A program made the translations under genes and the position numbers. Below the pieces are notes generated by a model. That model was not told the origin of the DNA. It ran no database searches and saw only the letters and a program-made list of their open reading frames with translations. Shown one piece after another: positions 13,985-16,000 of a stretch of 16,000 bases of DNA. This DNA comes from DATFQE01 sp035264445 (lineage in GTDB: Bacteria > Actinomycetota > Thermoleophilia > Gaiellales > Gaiellaceae), in contig DATFQE010000144.1 of assembly GCA_035264445.1 (NCBI GenBank), forward strand, positions 1-16,000. Reading direction: 5' to 3'. Numbering within the stretch: the stretch's first letter is position 1; each line of letters starts with the position of its first letter.

Positions 13985-14918
13985 TGTGACGGGCATCGGC
14001 GGGCAGGACGGCTCCTACCTCGCGGAGCAGCTGCTCGCAGACGGCCACGAGGTCTTCGGGACTGTGCTCGGCAGCCTTGACGACTACCCGACGCTCGACG
14101 CCGTGCGCGATCGCATCCAGGTCGTCGACGACGCCGAGCGGGCATTGGTCGAGCTCGAGCCCGACGAGCTCTACCACCTCGCGGCGGTCTCGTTCGTTCC
14201 GGCGTGGTGGGAGGACCCCGTCGGCCTCACGAGTTCCGAGACCGGCATCGTCGTCTCGTTGCTCGAGGCGCTCCGGGCCAAGCCCGGGACACGCGCGTTC
14301 TTCGCCTGCTCGAGCGAGATCTTCGCGGCGGCCGACGAGGAGCCGCAGAACGAGACGACCCGGCCGGCCCCGCTCTCGCCGTACGGCGCCGCGAAGGCGT
14401 TCACGCTGCACGCCGTACAGGCGTTTCGTGCGCGCTACGGGCTTCATGCCTCGGTCGGAATCCTCTTCAACCACGAATCGCCGCGCCGGCCCGAGCAGTT
14501 CGTCACGCGAAAGCTCACCAGGGCGGCCGCGGCGATCTCGCTCGGGCTCGAGGACCACGTCGACCTGGGCAACCTGGACGCCCGCCGCGATTGGGGATTC
14601 GCCGGCGACTACACGCGCGCCATGCAGCTGATGGTGCGGGCGGACGAGCCCGACGACTACGTGGTCGCAACCGGTGAGGCGCGAAGCGTCCGCGACTTCG
14701 CCGAGGCCGCGTTCGGCGCGGCCGGCCTCGACTGGCGCGACCACGTCCGCACGGACGAGTCGCTTCGACGCGGCGAGACGGACGCGCGCGTTCTCCTCGG
14801 CGACGCCACCAGGGCGTCCGAGCGGCTCGGCTGGCGGCCCGAGGTCACGTTCGACGAGCTCGTGCGCCTGATGGTCCACTCCGACGTCGCCGCGCTCGCG
14901 GCCGGCTCTCGCCTATAG
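13974..14918 (+). CDS. gmd: GDP-mannose 4,6-dehydratase-like enzyme
   Basis: 314 residues from GTG, at the short end for this family. It is an extended SDR with TGIGGQDGSYLAEQLL (6-21), close to the TGITGQDGSYL hallmark. The active-site set is S113/E115 in CSSEIF and Y137-x3-K141 in SPYGAAK. The strongest family mark is LFNHESPRRPEQFVTRKLTRAAAAI (164-188), followed by LGNLDARRDWGFAGDY (198-213). The C-terminus has LLGDATRASERLGWRPEVTFDELV. Family members turn GDP-mannose into GDP-4-keto-6-deoxymannose, the precursor of GDP-rhamnose, fucose or perosamine. The RPxE motif near 265 reads RRGE. A reductase of the same group, or another NDP-sugar dehydratase, is possible. It lies 11 bases after the DUF2304 gene, and its TAG stop is shared on a palindrome with the convergent methyltransferase. 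Confidence 0.85.
   Translation: MRALVTGIGGQDGSYLAEQLLADGHEVFGTVLGSLDDYPTLDAVRDRIQVVDDAERALVELEPDELYHLAAVSFVPAWWEDPVGLTSSETGIVVSLLEALRAKPGTRAFFACSSEIFAAADEEPQNETTRPAPLSPYGAAKAFTLHAVQAFRARYGLHASVGILFNHESPRRPEQFVTRKLTRAAAAISLGLEDHVDLGNLDARRDWGFAGDYTRAMQLMVRADEPDDYVVATGEARSVRDFAEAAFGAAGLDWRDHVRTDESLRRGETDARVLLGDATRASERLGWRPEVTFDELVRLMVHSDVAALAAGSRL
14913..14918. other. Palindromic CTATAG: TAG stop codon on both strands
   Basis: The plus-strand TAG at 14916-14918 ends the gmd-like gene. The reverse complement of CTA at 14913-14915 is the TAG that ends the methyltransferase. The two convergent genes therefore overlap by exactly this 6-base palindrome, leaving no room for a separate terminator between them. 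Confidence 0.9.
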
Positions 14919-15704
14919 GGGAGAGCCGCCGCCCGGCGCAGCGACCGTAGCGACCCCGACGGTCTGCCAGCCCCACGGCGATCGCGGCAGGTTGGCGCGA
15001 AAGAGTCCGCGGAAGGCACCCATGACGAGTCTGGCCGAACGCGAGAGGCCGTGGCCGGCACCGGCTTCCTCGATCAGGCGCCGCCCGCGGGCCAGCACCA
15101 CGAGCCGGTAGAGGTTGAAGAACGGGAAGCCCGCGGCTCCACAGCCGAGAGGGATGAACCCGGCCTGCTCGAGCAGACGCCGGAGATCGTCCGGGCTGAA
15201 ATGACGGCGGTGGCCTAGGTGGACGTCGAAAGCCGAGCGGGGCCCGCCGGGAACGGTGACCACGAGGCGACAGCCCTCGGACATGTACGCGCGGGCGTGC
15301 GTCAGCAACCGCGCCGGATCGTCCACGTGCTCGAGCACTTCCGAGCAGACGGCGTGCGTCGCCCAGCCGCTGTGCCGGGCCTCCGGAGCCTGTTCCTCGA
15401 GGAGGTCGCGGCAGAGGAACGTCGCTCGTGGGACCTTGCTCCGGGCGAGCTCGACCGCCCGGCGGCTCAATTCGAGGCCGACGACCTCCGCCTGGGGGAA
15501 GCGCGCGAGCAGCTCGGCGGCGAGATCGCCCGTGCCGGCGCCGACGTCCAGGACCCGCCGCGGCGGACCGCCGCGAGCGAGAACGTCGAGGATCAGCCGA
15601 CGGCGATACTCCTGTGCGGGATTCGCCGCCGCGGACGCCGCGTAATCGTCCCAGTGGCGGTTCCAGTCGTCGGAGGCGCGGAAGCTGGTCTCGTGGGCGG
15701 ACAC
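14913..15704 (-). CDS. Class I SAM-dependent methyltransferase
   Basis: 263 residues from GTG at 15702-15704. Motif I is RVLDVGAGTGD (50-60), with the acidic end of strand 2 at VVGLELS (74-80). Strand 4 reads AVCSEVLEHVDDPARLL (118-134), and a LVVTVPGG strand (147-154) follows. The insert FDVHLGHRRHFSPDDLRRLLEQAGF (159-183) is typical of Methyltransf_11/23-like enzymes of glycan and lipid loci. The product is a cytoplasmic methyltransferase. The likely target is a sugar hydroxyl or carboxyl in the glycan made here, though the sequence does not identify it. The minus-strand box GAGAAT lies 7 bases before the GTG, a weak match to the local -10 pattern. The C-terminal TAG lies on the same CTATAG palindrome as the gmd stop. 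Confidence 0.88.
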   Translation of the reverse strand: MSAHETSFRASDDWNRHWDDYAASAAANPAQEYRRRLILDVLARGGPPRRVLDVGAGTGDLAAELLARFPQAEVVGLELSRRAVELARSKVPRATFLCRDLLEEQAPEARHSGWATHAVCSEVLEHVDDPARLLTHARAYMSEGCRLVVTVPGGPRSAFDVHLGHRRHFSPDDLRRLLEQAGFIPLGCGAAGFPFFNLYRLVVLARGRRLIEEAGAGHGLSRSARLVMGAFRGLFRANLPRSPWGWQTVGVATVAAPGGGSPL

Positions 15705-15761
15705 GGCGTGGATTCTCGCAATCGGGCTCGCCGCCCGCCCGTCGCTATAGGGTTGCGCTCC
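15705..15761. promoter_or_regulatory. 57-base divergent promoter region
   Basis: The gap lies between the methyltransferase start (minus) and the membrane protein start (plus). On the plus strand TAGGGT (15748-15753), inside CTATAGGGT, ends 8 bases before the ATG at 15762. On the minus strand ATTCTC at 15712-15717 reads GAGAAT, 7 bases before the GTG. A 5-bp inverted repeat CGGGC/GCCCG lies at 15723-15737. No Shine-Dalgarno is seen for either gene. Confidence 0.45.
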
Positions 15762-16000
15762 ATGGCCGATCGGCGGGCGCTCGTCGGGACGCTCGCCGCG
15801 CCGGTGCTGGCGCTGCTCGCGGCGTGCCTGGTGCTCGAGGTCTGGAACGCAGACCTCCGCAGGCCGTTCGACTACTCCGGCGACGCAACCTTCACCGCGG
15901 CGGTCGTGAAGAACGTCGTGGACGAGGGAGCCCTCTGGGAGAACGCGGAGCTCGGCGCACCGCGCGGCCAGGAGCTGTACGACTTTCCCGTTTTCGCCGG
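15762..16000 (+). CDS. Probable polytopic membrane protein (5' part only)
   Basis: 79 complete codons from ATG before the window ends. MADRRALVGTL leads into a hydrophobic helix (about 8-25, APVLALLAACLVL). A presumably extracytoplasmic stretch follows, with FDYSGDATFTAAVVKNVVDEG and LGAPRGQELYDFPV. I associate this combination of an early helix, YSGD, a VKN helix and LGAPxGQELYDFP with large actinobacterial membrane proteins beside glycan genes. These are possibly GT-C-like glycosyltransferases or polymerases, though I cannot name the family. The fragment is too short for a firm call. The TAGGGT box 8 bases before the ATG supports this start and a leaderless transcript. Being at the end of the assembly locus, it is a candidate for the missing polymerase or a membrane glycosyltransferase. 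Confidence 0.65.
   Translation, partial: MADRRALVGTLAAPVLALLAACLVLEVWNADLRRPFDYSGDATFTAAVVKNVVDEGALWENAELGAPRGQELYDFPVFA

Noticed and set aside
14911..15752. CTATAGGG occurring twice (14913-14920 and 15745-15752) as a pair of sites flanking the methyltransferase
   Set aside because: The flanks differ beyond eight bases. One copy is a shared stop codon and the other a promoter box, so a mobile-element boundary is not supported.

Overview
The window is very GC-rich (roughly 70 % by eye). It is tightly packed with bacterial genes: 16 coding regions, no RNA gene, no mobile element, and no gene-free stretch over 100 bases. GTG and TTG starts outnumber ATG. The secreted protein at the left edge carries an Ig-like 'GTWTG...YQWLRC...AtNadGs' module and a tail that I associate with Actinobacteria of class Thermoleophilia (Solirubrobacterales/Gaiellales). 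Together with the actinobacterial-looking -10 boxes, this suggests a Thermoleophilia-like actinobacterium. The assignment is inference from family knowledge and no search was run.

Layout. 1-761 (minus): secreted Ig-like protein, cut by the edge. 861-1583: HAD phosphatase. 1597-3703: UDP-glucuronate decarboxylase overlapping a secreted glycoside hydrolase. 3738-8468: four overlapping genes, namely a polyprenyl-phosphate sugar-1-phosphate transferase, two GT2 glycosyltransferases and a GT4-like glycosyltransferase. 8431-10242 (minus): AsnB-type glutamine amidotransferase. 10278-11366: GT4 glycosyltransferase. 11320-12804 (minus): Wzx-type flippase. 12860-13962: Dpm1-like GT2 plus a DUF2304 membrane protein. 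13974-14918: GDP-mannose 4,6-dehydratase-like enzyme. 14913-15704 (minus): SAM methyltransferase. 15762 to the edge: start of a membrane protein.

Function. This is a surface or exopolysaccharide assembly locus. The polyprenyl transferase primes the lipid carrier and the GT2/GT4 enzymes extend the chain. The two dehydratase/decarboxylase-type enzymes supply UDP-xylose and a 6-deoxy sugar. The amidotransferase and methyltransferase may decorate the glycan, the flippase exports lipid-linked units, and the secreted hydrolase may trim the product. No polymerase, chain-length regulator, UDP-glucose dehydrogenase or ABC exporter is visible, so the locus continues outside the window or depends on genes elsewhere.

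The individual gene families are ordinary. The most interesting signals are in the architecture. A TAnnnT box lies 6-10 bases before most non-overlapping starts with no Shine-Dalgarno, suggesting widespread leaderless transcription. Two stop codons double as the TA of such boxes. The gmd start codon sits in the GUGA loop of a perfect 7-bp hairpin. Three convergent gene pairs overlap at their 3' ends, one of them on a 6-base palindrome that is a TAG stop on both strands. I found no clear evidence of a wholly new biological system.
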